Shown in pieces: positions 16,553 to 24,574 of a DNA stretch of 64,000 nt. The translations under genes and the position numbers were made by a program. The first letter of the stretch is position 1. The number at the start of each line of letters is the position of its first letter. The stretch comes from Albimonas donghaensis (GTDB lineage: Bacteria > Pseudomonadota > Alphaproteobacteria > Rhodobacterales > Rhodobacteraceae): positions 434,001-498,000 of the forward strand of contig NZ_FNMZ01000002.1 of the NCBI RefSeq assembly GCF_900106695.1, given 5' to 3'. Under the pieces are notes generated by a model. It searched no databases and was not told where the DNA came from. It saw nothing but the letters and a program-made list of their open reading frames with translations.

Positions 16553-17814
16553 CAGTGCAGCCGGGGCGTCGGACCCGACGCCTCCTCGTCCAGCATCGCG
16601 CCGCGGGCGAACCGGTCCAGCGAGAACGCGGCGTTCAGCTCATGCGGCTCATCCTTCGCGATGGTGTGGGCGTAGCACCAGCCCGAGGCCGGGGTCGCCT
16701 TGAACCCCCCGTAGTTCCAGCCGGCGTTGAAATAGAGCCCCGGAACCCGCGTGGTGGAGATGAAGGGCGCGCCGTCCATCGACATGTCCATCACCCCCGC
16801 CCATTGGCGCAGGATGCGGACCCGGCTGATCCAGGGCATCAGGGCCACGGCTTTCTCCATCACCTCGGAATAGATGCGCGGGCCGCCCCGCTGGGCGTAG
16901 CTGGGATGGCCGTCGATCTCTCCGCCGAAGACCAGTCCGCCCTTGTCGGACTGGGAGAGGTAGAACAGCCCCTCCTGCGCCGAGCTGACCACCGTGTGGA
17001 CGATGGGCTTGAGCGGCTCGGTCACGAAGGCCTGCAGCTTGTGCGTCTCCAGCGGCAGTTTCTTCAGCCCCGCCCTGGCGGCCAGCGGTCCGGTGGAGCC
17101 GGCGACGCAGAGCGCGACCTTGGGGGCGCGGATCTCGCCGCGCGAGGTCTCGACGCCGACGATCTCCCCGGCCTCGCGGATGAAGCCGGTCACTTCGCAG
17201 TTCTGCACGATCTGCACGCCGCGCGCGTCGGCGGCGCGCGCCAGGCCCCAGACCAGCGCGTCATGCCGCGCGGTCCCGGCGCGCTCCTGCACGAAGGCGC
17301 CCTCGATGGGGAAGCGCGCGTCCGGGGACCAGTTGAGGTAGGGGGCGCGGGCGCGGACCTCGTCCCGCCGCAGCCAGCGCCCGTCCGAGCCGGTCATGCG
17401 CAGGGTGTTGTAGCGCCGCGCGAAGGCGTCGCGGCCGGCGGGGTCGAAATGCAGCGCCATGTGCCCGCGCTGGGAGAACATGAGGTTGTAGTTGAGGTCA
17501 TGCGACAGCCCCTCCCACAGCTTCAGCGTATGTTCGTAGAACTCGCGGTTGCCCGGCAGCATGTAGTTGGACCGCACGATGGTGGTGTTGCGGCCGGCGT
17601 TGCCCTGTCCGATCAGCCCGCGTTCCAGCACCGCGACGCGGCGGATCCCGTGGTTCTTCGCGAGGTAATAGGCGGTGGCGAGCCCGTGGCCGCCGCCCCC
17701 CACCACGATCACGTCATAGGCGGATTTCGGCTCCCGGTCGCGCCACTGGCGGGACCAGTCGCGCTGGCCGGTCAGGCCGTTCCAGATCACCGACAGGGCG
17801 GAATAGGGTTGCAC
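16552..17814 (-). CDS. soxB: Sarcosine oxidase beta subunit
   Basis: This 420-residue flavoprotein subunit carries the sarcosine oxidation site with covalent FMN and FAD. YDVIVVGGGGHGLATAYYLAK is the dinucleotide fold near residue 34. LERGLIGQGNAGRNTTIVRSNY contains the flavin-linkage region, and the C-terminal FNAGWNYGGFKATPASG closes the FAD site. GTG at 17814 gives the typical N-terminus (MQPYSALSVIWNGLTG) and has AGGAGG 6-8 bases upstream. A GTG five codons earlier would contain that ribosome site inside the gene and is rejected. First gene of soxBDAG. Confidence 0.95.
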   Translation of the reverse strand: MQPYSALSVIWNGLTGQRDWSRQWRDREPKSAYDVIVVGGGGHGLATAYYLAKNHGIRRVAVLERGLIGQGNAGRNTTIVRSNYMLPGNREFYEHTLKLWEGLSHDLNYNLMFSQRGHMALHFDPAGRDAFARRYNTLRMTGSDGRWLRRDEVRARAPYLNWSPDARFPIEGAFVQERAGTARHDALVWGLARAADARGVQIVQNCEVTGFIREAGEIVGVETSRGEIRAPKVALCVAGSTGPLAARAGLKKLPLETHKLQAFVTEPLKPIVHTVVSSAQEGLFYLSQSDKGGLVFGGEIDGHPSYAQRGGPRIYSEVMEKAVALMPWISRVRILRQWAGVMDMSMDGAPFISTTRVPGLYFNAGWNYGGFKATPASGWCYAHTIAKDEPHELNAAFSLDRFARGAMLDEEASGPTPRLH

Positions 17815-17949
17815 GCGGGCCTCCTGCACTGGACCGGAGCCTAGGCCGGTCGACGGGGCGGAGACAATGCCCAGGCGGTCGCGGCGCGTTTCCTTCCGGG
17901 CGCGGGCTGGTTATCCATGGTCTCGCATCCCCCGCGAAGGAGCCACCCC

Positions 17950-18732
17950 ATGCGCCTCAACGCCATCGCCCACGCCCCCGAAGGGCCGGAGATCCACCCC
18001 CCCCTGGTCGTGGCCCACGGCCTGTTCGGCTCGGCCCGCAACTGGAACGGCGTGGCGAAGAAACTGGCGCAGGGGCGGCGCGTGGTGGCGGTGGACATGC
18101 GCAATCACGGCGAAAGCCCGTGGTCGGACGCGATGGGCTACGCCGACATGGCCGGCGATCTGGCCGAGACGCTGGCCGATGCCGCCGGACCGGGGGGCGA
18201 GGCCGACCTGCTGGGCCATTCCATGGGCGGCAAGGCCGCGATGATGTGCGCGCTGACCGAACCCGCGCCCCTGCGCCGCCTGATCGTGGCCGACGTGGCG
18301 CCGGTGGCCTATTCCCACAGCCATTCGGGCTATGTGCAGGCGATGCGCGATATCGACCTTTCCGCCCTCAGCCGACGCTCGGAGGCCGAGGCGCTGCTCG
18401 CGCCCCATGTGGCCGACCGCTCGATGCGGGCCTTCCTGCTGCACTCGCTGGCCAATTCGCCCGAGGGGCTGCGCTGGCGGCTGAACCTCGACGCGCTGGC
18501 GGCGGGGATGGCGGGGCTGATCGACTGGCCGGCGCCCTCGGGACGGTTCGCGCGCCCGGTGCTGTTCCTGGCGGGCGGCAAGTCCAGCTACCTGACCGAG
18601 GCCCATCACCCGGCGATCCGCGCGATGTTCCCCGAGGCGGTCTTCGACGCGATCCCCGGCGCCGACCACTGGCTGCACGCGGAGGCCCCGGACGAATTCG
18701 CCCGGATCTGCGCAGGCTTTCTGGACGGGTAG
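17950..18732 (+). CDS. Alpha/beta-fold hydrolase (YbfF-like esterase)
   Basis: This 260-residue protein has the oxyanion segment HGLFGSARNWNG near residue 24 and DMRNHGESPWSDAMGY near 52. The nucleophile elbow GHSMGGK lies near 93, a late Asp is in the MFPEAVFDAIPGADHW region, and the catalytic His lies in GADHWLH near the end. This is the YbfF-type esterase group, active on short acyl esters and acyl-CoAs in E. coli. AAGGAG lies 8 bases before the ATG. It is transcribed divergently from sox. A 12-bp stem (18806-18840) follows it. Confidence 0.9.
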   Translation: MRLNAIAHAPEGPEIHPPLVVAHGLFGSARNWNGVAKKLAQGRRVVAVDMRNHGESPWSDAMGYADMAGDLAETLADAAGPGGEADLLGHSMGGKAAMMCALTEPAPLRRLIVADVAPVAYSHSHSGYVQAMRDIDLSALSRRSEAEALLAPHVADRSMRAFLLHSLANSPEGLRWRLNLDALAAGMAGLIDWPAPSGRFARPVLFLAGGKSSYLTEAHHPAIRAMFPEAVFDAIPGADHWLHAEAPDEFARICAGFLDG

Positions 18733-19239
18733 GGAGGCGCCGCGTCCCGCACGCGCGCCGCTGTCCCCGGGGCGCGAGCTCAGGCCCGCCGCTTCGCGTC
18801 GACGAGGCGCGCGCGGGTGCGGGAGGGTCCCGCGCGCGCCCCCCGCGTCCGGGTCAGGAACCGGCCGCGATCCCGCTCCGGCATCCGGAAAGGCTCCGGA
18901 AAAGCGCGCGAAGGTCGAAGGCGCTCCCCAACGGGGGCGCCGCAGCGGGAATGACGGTGCGGGAGATATCCGGGATCGCGCCCGGTTCGACGCAGGCGTC
19001 CGGGACCAATTTCGAGGCGTTTCCTCTCATTGTCTCCGACTCCTTGCCGAAACACGCTCCACACAGGCCATTACCCTACGTCAAATTCCATCCAGGTGAC
19101 AATGAATTGAGCACGCCTCCCCGGCGGCGACGGGGAGGATCAGGCGGACCGGTCGCCGGTCATGCGGTTGCGACGGCGCGAGGAGGCGTGGGGCGGGCGC
19201 CCGACCGCCCGCGCCGGAGACCGGCGCGGGCGGTGCGCG
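18733..19239. other. 507-bp intergenic region
   Basis: After the hydrolase terminator-like hairpin there is no credible gene. A 94-codon minus-strand frame (18780-19064) has no family features and Arg/Pro-rich shadow composition. An AT-richer patch near 19070-19110 has no clear promoter. Confidence 0.4.
18806..18840 (+). terminator. 12-bp stem-loop after the hydrolase gene
   Basis: GGCGCGCGCGGG and CCCGCGCGCGCC pair perfectly around an 11-base loop, 74 bases after the stop. There is no U-tract, so termination is only likely. Confidence 0.45.
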
Positions 19240-19767
19240 TCAACGGCGGCGACGACCGCCGCGCATGGCCCGGCCCGCCATCGAGGCGTCGCGGAAGGCG
19301 CGGATCGCCATCTCGGCCAGTTCCAGATCGGTCAGCACCGCGCCACGGGGCGGGATGCCGCCCAGGCCGGGGGCCGTGGCCCCGGTCGCGGCTGCGGCGG
19401 CGGCCTCCTCCGCCGTCATCGCGGCGGGGGTCGGCGCCCCGGCGGCGCGGGCGGCGGCGGCCATCCGCGGCGCGGCCACGTCGGCGGGGATCATCGGCCG
19501 CGCCGGACGGAAGCCCTTGCCCGCGGCGATGGCCAGCCCGATCGCCGCCCAGAACACGCCCAGGCAGCCGATCGCACCGGGCCAGCCCAGCGGCGGCGCA
19601 AGGTAGAGCAACGCCGCCGCGGTCAGCAGCCCCGCCGCGATCAGCGCGCAGAATCCGATGGCCAGCGGCGCGATCAGCGTCGCCACGACCGAGGCGGCGG
19701 CGCCGGCCGAGGCCTCGCTCGCCGTCCGGACCGCCTCGCGGGTGATGCGGTCGGTGAACGGGCTCAT
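19240..19767 (-). CDS. YqjE-like (holin-superfamily) membrane protein
   Basis: This 175-residue protein has two long hydrophobic segments around residues 27-52 and 60-83. They follow a short amphipathic N-terminus (DRITREAVRTASEASAG), the layout of DUF1469/phage-holin-like YqjE proteins. The second half is an Ala-rich, probably disordered tail ending in RGGRRRR. It lies 82 bases downstream of a DUF883 (YqjD-like) gene on the same strand. This reproduces the E. coli yqjD-yqjE order, where YqjD tethers ribosomes at the inner membrane in stationary phase. Function here is inferred from that pairing. Confidence 0.75.
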   Translation of the reverse strand: MSPFTDRITREAVRTASEASAGAAASVVATLIAPLAIGFCALIAAGLLTAAALLYLAPPLGWPGAIGCLGVFWAAIGLAIAAGKGFRPARPMIPADVAAPRMAAAARAAGAPTPAAMTAEEAAAAAATGATAPGLGGIPPRGAVLTDLELAEMAIRAFRDASMAGRAMRGGRRRR

Positions 19768-19849
19768 GCGTCCGGCCCTCGCGCGGCGGTCGCGGCGGGC
19801 GCAAGCGCGCCGCCGCCGATATTCCCCCTGCGGGTCATGCCGCGCCCGC

Positions 19850-20170
19850 TCAGCGGCGCGCGGTGAGGAAACCGAAGACCAGCCCCAGCGCGGCGGCGCC
19901 GGCGACGGCGGTCAGCGGGTTCTCGCGGACGTAATCGGCGGCATGGGCCACCCCGTCTTCGGCCTGGGCGCGGGCATGCTCGCCGGCGGCGCGGCCGCGG
20001 GCGGCGGCGTCGTTGACCGCGCCGTTGACGCGGGCCTTGGCGGACTGGGCCTCTTCGCGGGCGATGGCGCCCACGGATTCGGTGATCCCGGCGAGGTCGG
20101 CGCGCAGGGCGTCGATCTGCTGGGAGAGGTCGTCGTACTTGTCTTCCGGGGTCTTCACGGCGGTCGCCAT
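19850..20170 (-). CDS. DUF883 (ElaB/YqjD/YgaM) family membrane-anchored protein
   Basis: This 106-residue protein starts with a long charged, probably coiled helix (DDLSQQIDALRADLAGITES and onward to residue 75). It ends with the typical DYVRENPLTAVAGAAALGLVFGFLTARR region: a conserved ENP motif, one C-terminal membrane helix and a final arginine pair. GGAGGAGG precedes the ATG. E. coli homologues YqjD and ElaB bind ribosomes and sit in the inner membrane in stationary phase. Confidence 0.88.
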   Translation of the reverse strand: MATAVKTPEDKYDDLSQQIDALRADLAGITESVGAIAREEAQSAKARVNGAVNDAAARGRAAGEHARAQAEDGVAHAADYVRENPLTAVAGAAALGLVFGFLTARR

Positions 20171-20342
20171 GGCGGCCTCCTCCGTTGAGGTTGGACTTGC
20201 AAACGTATCCCATCACGTAGAAGGGCGCGCGGCTCTGTCCAGTCCCGTCGCGAAAGAGTCACGGTTGGGGCGAGCCCGCCGCTTTCGCCCTGTCCGGCCC
20301 GGCTCCCCCCTTCCAGAAAGGCGAGCGGGCTTCCCGGAACAA

Positions 20343-20372
20343 GAAAGGGGCGGGCCGTCGCCGGCCCGCCCC
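20343..20372 (-). terminator. Intrinsic terminator after the thiolase gene
   Basis: On the minus strand GGGGCGGGCC and GGCCCGCCCC form a 10-bp stem with a short loop followed by TTTCTT. It is a good rho-independent terminator 52 bases past the thiolase stop. Confidence 0.8.
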
Positions 20373-20384
20373 GTCGCCTGTCAT

Positions 20385-20419
20385 GCCCGGCCCCGGCGCG
20401 CCGGGCGCCGGGGCCGGGC
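20385..20419. repeat. 15-bp perfect inverted repeat next to the thiolase stop
   Basis: GCCCGGCCCCGGCGC and its exact complement flank a 5-base loop, five bases after the thiolase stop codon. Together with the terminator beyond it, it gives a double hairpin 3' end. Confidence 0.7.
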
Positions 20420-20424
20420 GCGGA

Positions 20425-21618
20425 TCAGATCCGCTCGATGGCGATGGCGATGCCCTGCCCGCCGCCGATGCACATGGTGATCAGGCCGTAGCGGCCGCCG
20501 ATGCGCTCCAGCTCATAGAGGCACTTCACGGTGATGATCGCGCCGGTGGCGCCCACCGGGTGACCCAGCGCGATGGCGCCGCCGTTCGGATTCACCTTGG
20601 CCGGGTCGAGCCCGAGCCCCTTGTTCACCGCGCAGGCCTGGGCGGCGAAGGCCTCGTTCGACTCGACCACGTCGAAGTCGGCGGCGGTCAGACCGGTGCG
20701 CTCCATCAGCTGCTTCACCGCCGGGACCGGGCCGATGCCCATGACCTCGGGGCGCACGCCGGCATGGGCGTAGCCGAGGATGCGGGCGCGGGGCTTCAGG
20801 CCCGCCGCCGCCGCCGCCTCGCCCGAGGCCAGCACCAGCGCCGCGGCGCCGTCATTGATGCCCGAGGCGTTGCCCGCGGTGACCATCCCGTCCTTCCGGA
20901 ACACAGGCTTGAGGCCGGCCAGCGCCTCGGCCGAGGTCATGCGCGGATGCTCGTCGGTGTCGAAGGCGACCATCTCGCGGCCCTTCTTCACCTCGACCGG
21001 CACGATCTGGTCGGCGAAGCGCCCGCCCTCGATCGCGGCCTTGGCGCGGGCCTGGGATTCCAGCGCGAAGGCGTCCATCTCCTCGCGGCCGATCTGGTGC
21101 TCGGCGGCGACGTTCTCGGCGGTGATGCCCATGTGGCCGTGGCCGAACGGGTCGTTGAGCGCGCCGACCATCATGTCGATGCCCTTCATGTCGCCCATCT
21201 TCTGGCCGAAGCGGGCGGAGGGCAGGATGTAGGGCCCGCGGGACATGGCCTCGGCCCCGCCGGCGAGCGCGTATTCCGCGTCGCCCAGCAGGATCGACTG
21301 GGCGGCGGACACGATCGCCTGGGCGCCCGAGCCGCAGAGCCGGTTGACGTTCATCGCCGGGGTTTCGTCGGGGATGCCGGCCTCGATGGCGGAGACGCGG
21401 GACAGATACATGTCGCGGGGTTCGGTGTTGATCACGTGGCCGTAGGCGACATGGCCGATCTGCTTGGGATCGACGCCGGCGCGGGCCATCGCCTCCTTGG
21501 CCACAAGGGCGCCGGTGGCGGTGGGGGCGGTCCCGGCGAGGCTGCCGCCGAAGGTGCCGATGGCGGTGCGGGCGCCTGAGAGAATCACGATCTCGCGGGG
21601 CATGGCGTCTTTGGGCAT
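20425..21618 (-). CDS. Acetyl-CoA C-acyltransferase (beta-ketothiolase)
   Basis: This 397-residue type II thiolase condenses or cleaves acyl-CoAs. The acyl-accepting Cys95 is in NRLCGSGAQ, His353 is in GHPVGATGA, and the second active Cys383 is in CIGGGQG. The length is normal. It resembles BktB-type enzymes that accept C4-C10 substrates and can feed polyhydroxyalkanoate synthesis or beta-oxidation, but a PhaA-like acetoacetyl-CoA role is also possible. AAGGAAG lies 8 bases before ATG 21618. A second ATG five codons in is possible. No phaB or phaC is in the window. Confidence 0.93.
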   Translation of the reverse strand: MPKDAMPREIVILSGARTAIGTFGGSLAGTAPTATGALVAKEAMARAGVDPKQIGHVAYGHVINTEPRDMYLSRVSAIEAGIPDETPAMNVNRLCGSGAQAIVSAAQSILLGDAEYALAGGAEAMSRGPYILPSARFGQKMGDMKGIDMMVGALNDPFGHGHMGITAENVAAEHQIGREEMDAFALESQARAKAAIEGGRFADQIVPVEVKKGREMVAFDTDEHPRMTSAEALAGLKPVFRKDGMVTAGNASGINDGAAALVLASGEAAAAAGLKPRARILGYAHAGVRPEVMGIGPVPAVKQLMERTGLTAADFDVVESNEAFAAQACAVNKGLGLDPAKVNPNGGAIALGHPVGATGAIITVKCLYELERIGGRYGLITMCIGGGQGIAIAIERI

Positions 21619-21953
21619 GGAGCGCTTCCTTTGTCAGGTCGGCGCGACTGTGCGCGCGCTTTCAATCGCTTGGCGGGGCCGTCGCGCGCCGGCCGGCGGG
21701 GCGCGGAGACGCCCGGCCGCATCGACGCGCCGGCGGGGCCGCCCGGCGTCGGCGCGTAACTTAATTGCTTGATGATCCGGGCGCCATGCGTTGCGTTTCG
21801 CGCGGCCCGCGAAATCGCGCCTGTGAAAGCCTTCCCTCGCCCCCCGCCCTGGCGCCGCCCCGGCGCCGCCGGGCGCCCGGTTCCCGCGCCGCGCGGGCGC
21901 AGCGGCGCGGCCCGCGTCCGGGTCGACGCGCGGCTCCCCCCGCCGAAGCCGGC
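21619..21953. other. 335-bp intergenic region upstream of the thiolase
   Basis: Contains no gene. The only AT-rich spot, near 21760-21775 (ACTTAATTGCTTG), is about 145 bases upstream of the thiolase start and may be part of its promoter. Confidence 0.35.
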
Positions 21954-22487
21954 TCAGGCGGCGAAATCCGGGCGCGACCGCTTCGCCTCGGCCGCCGACC
22001 ATTCGGCGATCCATGCGGGCAGGGGCGCGAACCAGCCGGGATGGTCGAAATCCCGCAGCGCCTCGGCGATGGGCAGCATCCCCGACGGGCCGACGCAGGC
22101 CACGCGGAACACCGCGTGATGGGCGAAGGCGCCGGAGGCGAGCAGCACCTGCTCCATGTAGATGAAGCGCGCGTCCGAGCCGATGATCTTCGAGCGGATC
22201 TCCAGCGCCTCCCACAGCTTCACCCGGCGGCGATACTGCACGCAGGACCCGGCGATGGCGATGCGGGCGCCGCGGCGGGCCAGGTCCTCGACCATGCGGG
22301 TCTGGCGGATGCAGGCCATGCGGCCCATGTCCATCAGGGTCAGGGAGCGGCCGTTGTTGAGCTCCCACAAGTGATCGATGTCGGTGGGCCAGCAGCGGGT
22401 GCGGGCGACATGGACCTCGCCGGGGGCGAGACGGGGCGCGCGCAGCGCCTTGCGGATTTCGCGGCGGACGCGGAAGATCGGATACAT
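21954..22487 (-). CDS. Acyl-CoA thioesterase-like hotdog protein (4HBT_2/THEM6 type)
   Basis: This 177-residue protein carries the hotdog-fold pattern VARTRCWPTDIDHLWELNNGRSLTLMDMGR (given here as CWPTDIDHLWELNN and LMDMGR blocks). In it the Asp/Asn pair DIDHLWELNNG replaces the catalytic D-x-H-HVNN of 4-hydroxybenzoyl-CoA thioesterases. YRRRVKLWEALEIRSKI and FIYMEQVLLASG follow. It matches the THEM6-like thioesterase group common in Alphaproteobacteria. GAGGGG precedes the ATG. It lies downstream of nothing on its strand and diverges from the ada-like gene. A role in fatty-acyl-CoA turnover with the thiolase is plausible but unproven. Confidence 0.82.
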   Translation of the reverse strand: MYPIFRVRREIRKALRAPRLAPGEVHVARTRCWPTDIDHLWELNNGRSLTLMDMGRMACIRQTRMVEDLARRGARIAIAGSCVQYRRRVKLWEALEIRSKIIGSDARFIYMEQVLLASGAFAHHAVFRVACVGPSGMLPIAEALRDFDHPGWFAPLPAWIAEWSAAEAKRSRPDFAA

Positions 22488-22773
22488 GGAGCCCCTCTTG
22501 ATGGCCCGTTGACCGGTGGGTCGGCCGGCCAGACTGGCGCGGGACGGGCCGCGCGCGCAAGATGGCCCGCTTCGCGAAGGCGCCGCGCAGAGGGCGCGCC
22601 GGCGGCGCCGTAACGCCCGCGGCGCGCGGCAGGCGCTGCGCGGGCGGCGACGGCGCGGGGCGGCGAGGGCGCGGGACCTCGGAGGCCGCCGGGCCCGGCG
22701 TCGGAAAGCAGGATTCGGGTCGCGGCGCCGGCCCGCAGCGCGCATATCAGGGGACGAGACAGGAGAGATCGAC

Positions 22774-23739
22774 ATGACCGCTTCCGCGACCCCCGCCATG
22801 CCCCGCGCCCCGCAGGCCGCGGCCGCCCCCGCGCCGACCGACGCCGACGCCGACGCCAACACCGGCGCCGACGCCCGCTTCGACGGCCCCGACGCCTCGG
22901 ACCGCTTCCACCACGACCTGATGGAAGCCGCCCTGCGCCTGATCGAGGCCGAGGCCGGCCGCCAGCCCTCGCTCGACGCGCTGGCCGCCCGCATGGGTCT
23001 TTCGCCCGCCCATTTCCAGCGCCTGTTCTCCCGCTGGGTCGGGGTCAGCCCCAAGCGCTACCTGCAATGGCTCACGCTCGACCACGCCCGGACCCTGCTG
23101 CGCGACCGGCATTCGCTGCTGGACGCGGCGCTGGAGTCCGGCCTCTCCGGCCCCTCGCGCCTCCATGACCTGTTCCTGCGCTGGGAGGCGATGACCCCCG
23201 GCGAGTTCGCCCGCGGCGCCGAGGGCCTGACCCTGCGCTACGGCTGGTTCGACAGCCCCTTCGGCCCGGCGCTGGCCATGGGCGGAGATCGGGGCCTTTG
23301 CGGCCTCGCCTTCGCCGCCGAGGTCGGGCCGGACGCCGCCCTCGCCGACCTGCGCGCCCGCTGGCCCGAGGCCCGCTATATCGAAGACCCCGCCGCGCTC
23401 GCCCCCTGGGTGGAGGCCGCCTTCCGCCGCCGGGGCGAGGCGCGGTTGCAGCTGATCGGGGCGCCCTTCCAGATCAAGGTCTGGGAAGCGCTGCTGGCCA
23501 TCCCCTCGGGCCATGTCACCACCTATTCAGACATCGCCCGGGTGATCGGCTCGCCCAGGGCGGTGCGGGCGGTGGGCACGGCGGTGGGGCGCAACCCGGT
23601 CAGCCTGCTGATCCCCTGCCACCGGGCGCTGCGCAAGTCGGGCGCGCTGGGCGGCTACCACTGGGGGCTGGGCGTGAAGCGCGCGATGCTGGCCTGGGAG
23701 ACGGCCGAGCTGACCCGTTCGGAGCAGGACGCCGCCTGA
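22774..23739 (+). CDS. AraC-type HTH / methylated-DNA--protein-cysteine methyltransferase (Ada-like)
   Basis: This 321-residue two-domain protein begins with an Ala/Pro/Asp-rich linker of about 45 residues. An AraC-type DNA-binding domain (about 48-140, including MGLSPAHFQRLFSRWVGVSPK) precedes an alkyltransferase domain. That domain contains PFQIKVWEALLAIPSGHVTTY and the active LIPCHR with acceptor Cys282. It removes O6-alkylguanine damage irreversibly. Unlike E. coli Ada it lacks the N-terminal zinc domain with the phosphotriester-accepting cysteine, so it cannot be activated in the classical Ada way. AGGAGA lies 6 bases before the ATG. A strong terminator follows. Confidence 0.93.
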   Translation: MTASATPAMPRAPQAAAAPAPTDADADANTGADARFDGPDASDRFHHDLMEAALRLIEAEAGRQPSLDALAARMGLSPAHFQRLFSRWVGVSPKRYLQWLTLDHARTLLRDRHSLLDAALESGLSGPSRLHDLFLRWEAMTPGEFARGAEGLTLRYGWFDSPFGPALAMGGDRGLCGLAFAAEVGPDAALADLRARWPEARYIEDPAALAPWVEAAFRRRGEARLQLIGAPFQIKVWEALLAIPSGHVTTYSDIARVIGSPRAVRAVGTAVGRNPVSLLIPCHRALRKSGALGGYHWGLGVKRAMLAWETAELTRSEQDAA

Positions 23740-23770
23740 GCACGCCCTGACGCCCCCCCCGGAACGCGAG

Positions 23771-23807
23771 AAGACCGGCGGCGCTGACGCGCGCCGCCGG
23801 TCTTTTT
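23771..23807 (+). terminator. Intrinsic terminator after the Ada-like gene
   Basis: AAGACCGGCGGCGC pairs with GCGCCGCCGGTCTT and is followed by TTT. This is a classic rho-independent terminator 30 bases past the stop. Confidence 0.92.
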
Positions 23808-23865
23808 CGTGACGCCGCGCCCAAGGGCCGAGGGGAGGGCCGGGGGCGGCGCGGTCCTCCGCGGC

Positions 23866-24117
23866 TCAGAGGCCGGCGGCCATCCGCGCGACGTGGCGCA
23901 GCTCGCCGCGGCTCAGGCTGAGATCGCGCAGGGCGCGGTCATCGAGGGCCTGCAGCTCGGCCAGGGTCCGGCGGTATTCGCGCCAGGCGGCGAAGCGGCG
24001 ACCGCCGGAGGCCAGCAGGCCGGCGCCGATCTGGCCGAAAGTGGGGGTCGAGCCCGAAACGGAGGCGCCATGCGCCATGTCGGAACGGGAGAGGGGGGCG
24101 TCCGCGATCAGAGCCAT
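23866..24117 (-). CDS. DUF1127 domain small protein
   Basis: This 83-residue protein has a C-terminal DUF1127 (YjiS-like) segment: WREYRRTLAELQALDDRALRDLSLSRGELRHVAR. The core is a basic helix, then L-x-x-LDDR-x-LRDLGLSR. The N-terminal 35 residues are low in charge and variable. ATG 24117 (MALIADAP) with AAGGA 10 bases upstream is preferred over a GTG 13 codons earlier. Small Arg-rich DUF1127 proteins in Agrobacterium have been tied to RNA turnover and phosphate metabolism. Function here is unknown. An inverted repeat and TGC-rich palindromes lie upstream. Confidence 0.85.
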   Translation of the reverse strand: MALIADAPLSRSDMAHGASVSGSTPTFGQIGAGLLASGGRRFAAWREYRRTLAELQALDDRALRDLSLSRGELRHVARMAAGL

Positions 24118-24177
24118 CGTGTTGTCGTCCTTGGTCTGGCCGGCGTGGGAGGTCACCGGCTTCCGTTGGGACGAGAA

Positions 24178-24192
24178 GTAAAATCGCTTTAC
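24178..24192. promoter_or_regulatory. Inverted repeat GTAAA-N5-TTTAC
   Basis: A perfect 5-bp inverted repeat with a 5-base centre, 61 bases before the DUF1127 start, in an AT-rich island where its promoter should be. It is likely a regulator site; the regulator is unknown. Confidence 0.4.
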
Positions 24193-24226
24193 GATATGGA
24201 CAACTGACGTTCATGCATGGCCGCGT

Positions 24227-24270
24227 TGTGCAGCGCACATACCGCAGCGCAGCTACTGCATCGCAGCATA
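24227..24270. promoter_or_regulatory. TGC/GCA palindrome cluster, PhaR-like
   Basis: Contains TGCAGCGCA, CCGCAGCGCAG and CTGCATCGCAG in 40 bases. The last matches the CTGC-N3-GCAG form reported for PhaR, the polyhydroxyalkanoate-responsive repressor of Rhodobacterales. Resemblance only; no phaR gene is in view. Confidence 0.35.
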
Positions 24271-24574
24271 ATGAGGCGCTGCGTCACCCGCTCCAGATCG
24301 GGGTTCAGCGGTCTCGGCCCGGACCTGTCGGCGGCGCGCCGGGCGATGATTTCAGAGGGAATCGCACCGCATTCGCCGGCGCCAGGCGCGCCGCCCCCGG
24401 CCGCGCCCTTTTCCCGAGCATCGCCAACCCGGCCGGCGGCCTCGCAAACAGTCCCTCGCAAGGAGACCCCTCACAAGAGAGCCCATCACAAGAGAGATAG
24501 AGCGCGCCGCTTTGATAAGGCGGCAAAACTAATTCTGGACGCGAGCCGCTCCCGGCGCCATCTATCGGCCGGCA

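Larger units (their letters stand above)
24118..24574. other. 457-bp divergent regulatory region
   Basis: Separates the DUF1127 gene (minus) from an MFS gene (plus). It holds a 15-base inverted repeat (24178-24192), a run of TGC/GCA palindromes (24227-24270), two near copies of CAAGAGAG (24471-24495) and a small hairpin at 24506-24524 (GCCGC...GCGGC). No gene is seen. Confidence 0.5.

Noticed and set aside
17815-17829. Longer SoxB starting at GTG 17829.
   Set aside because: The AGGAGG ribosome site would lie inside the coding sequence, and the shorter form matches the family N-terminus.
18780-19064. A 94-codon minus-strand frame downstream of the hydrolase.
   Set aside because: No motif, no ribosome site, Arg-rich shadow-type composition, and it overlaps a GC-rich hairpin.
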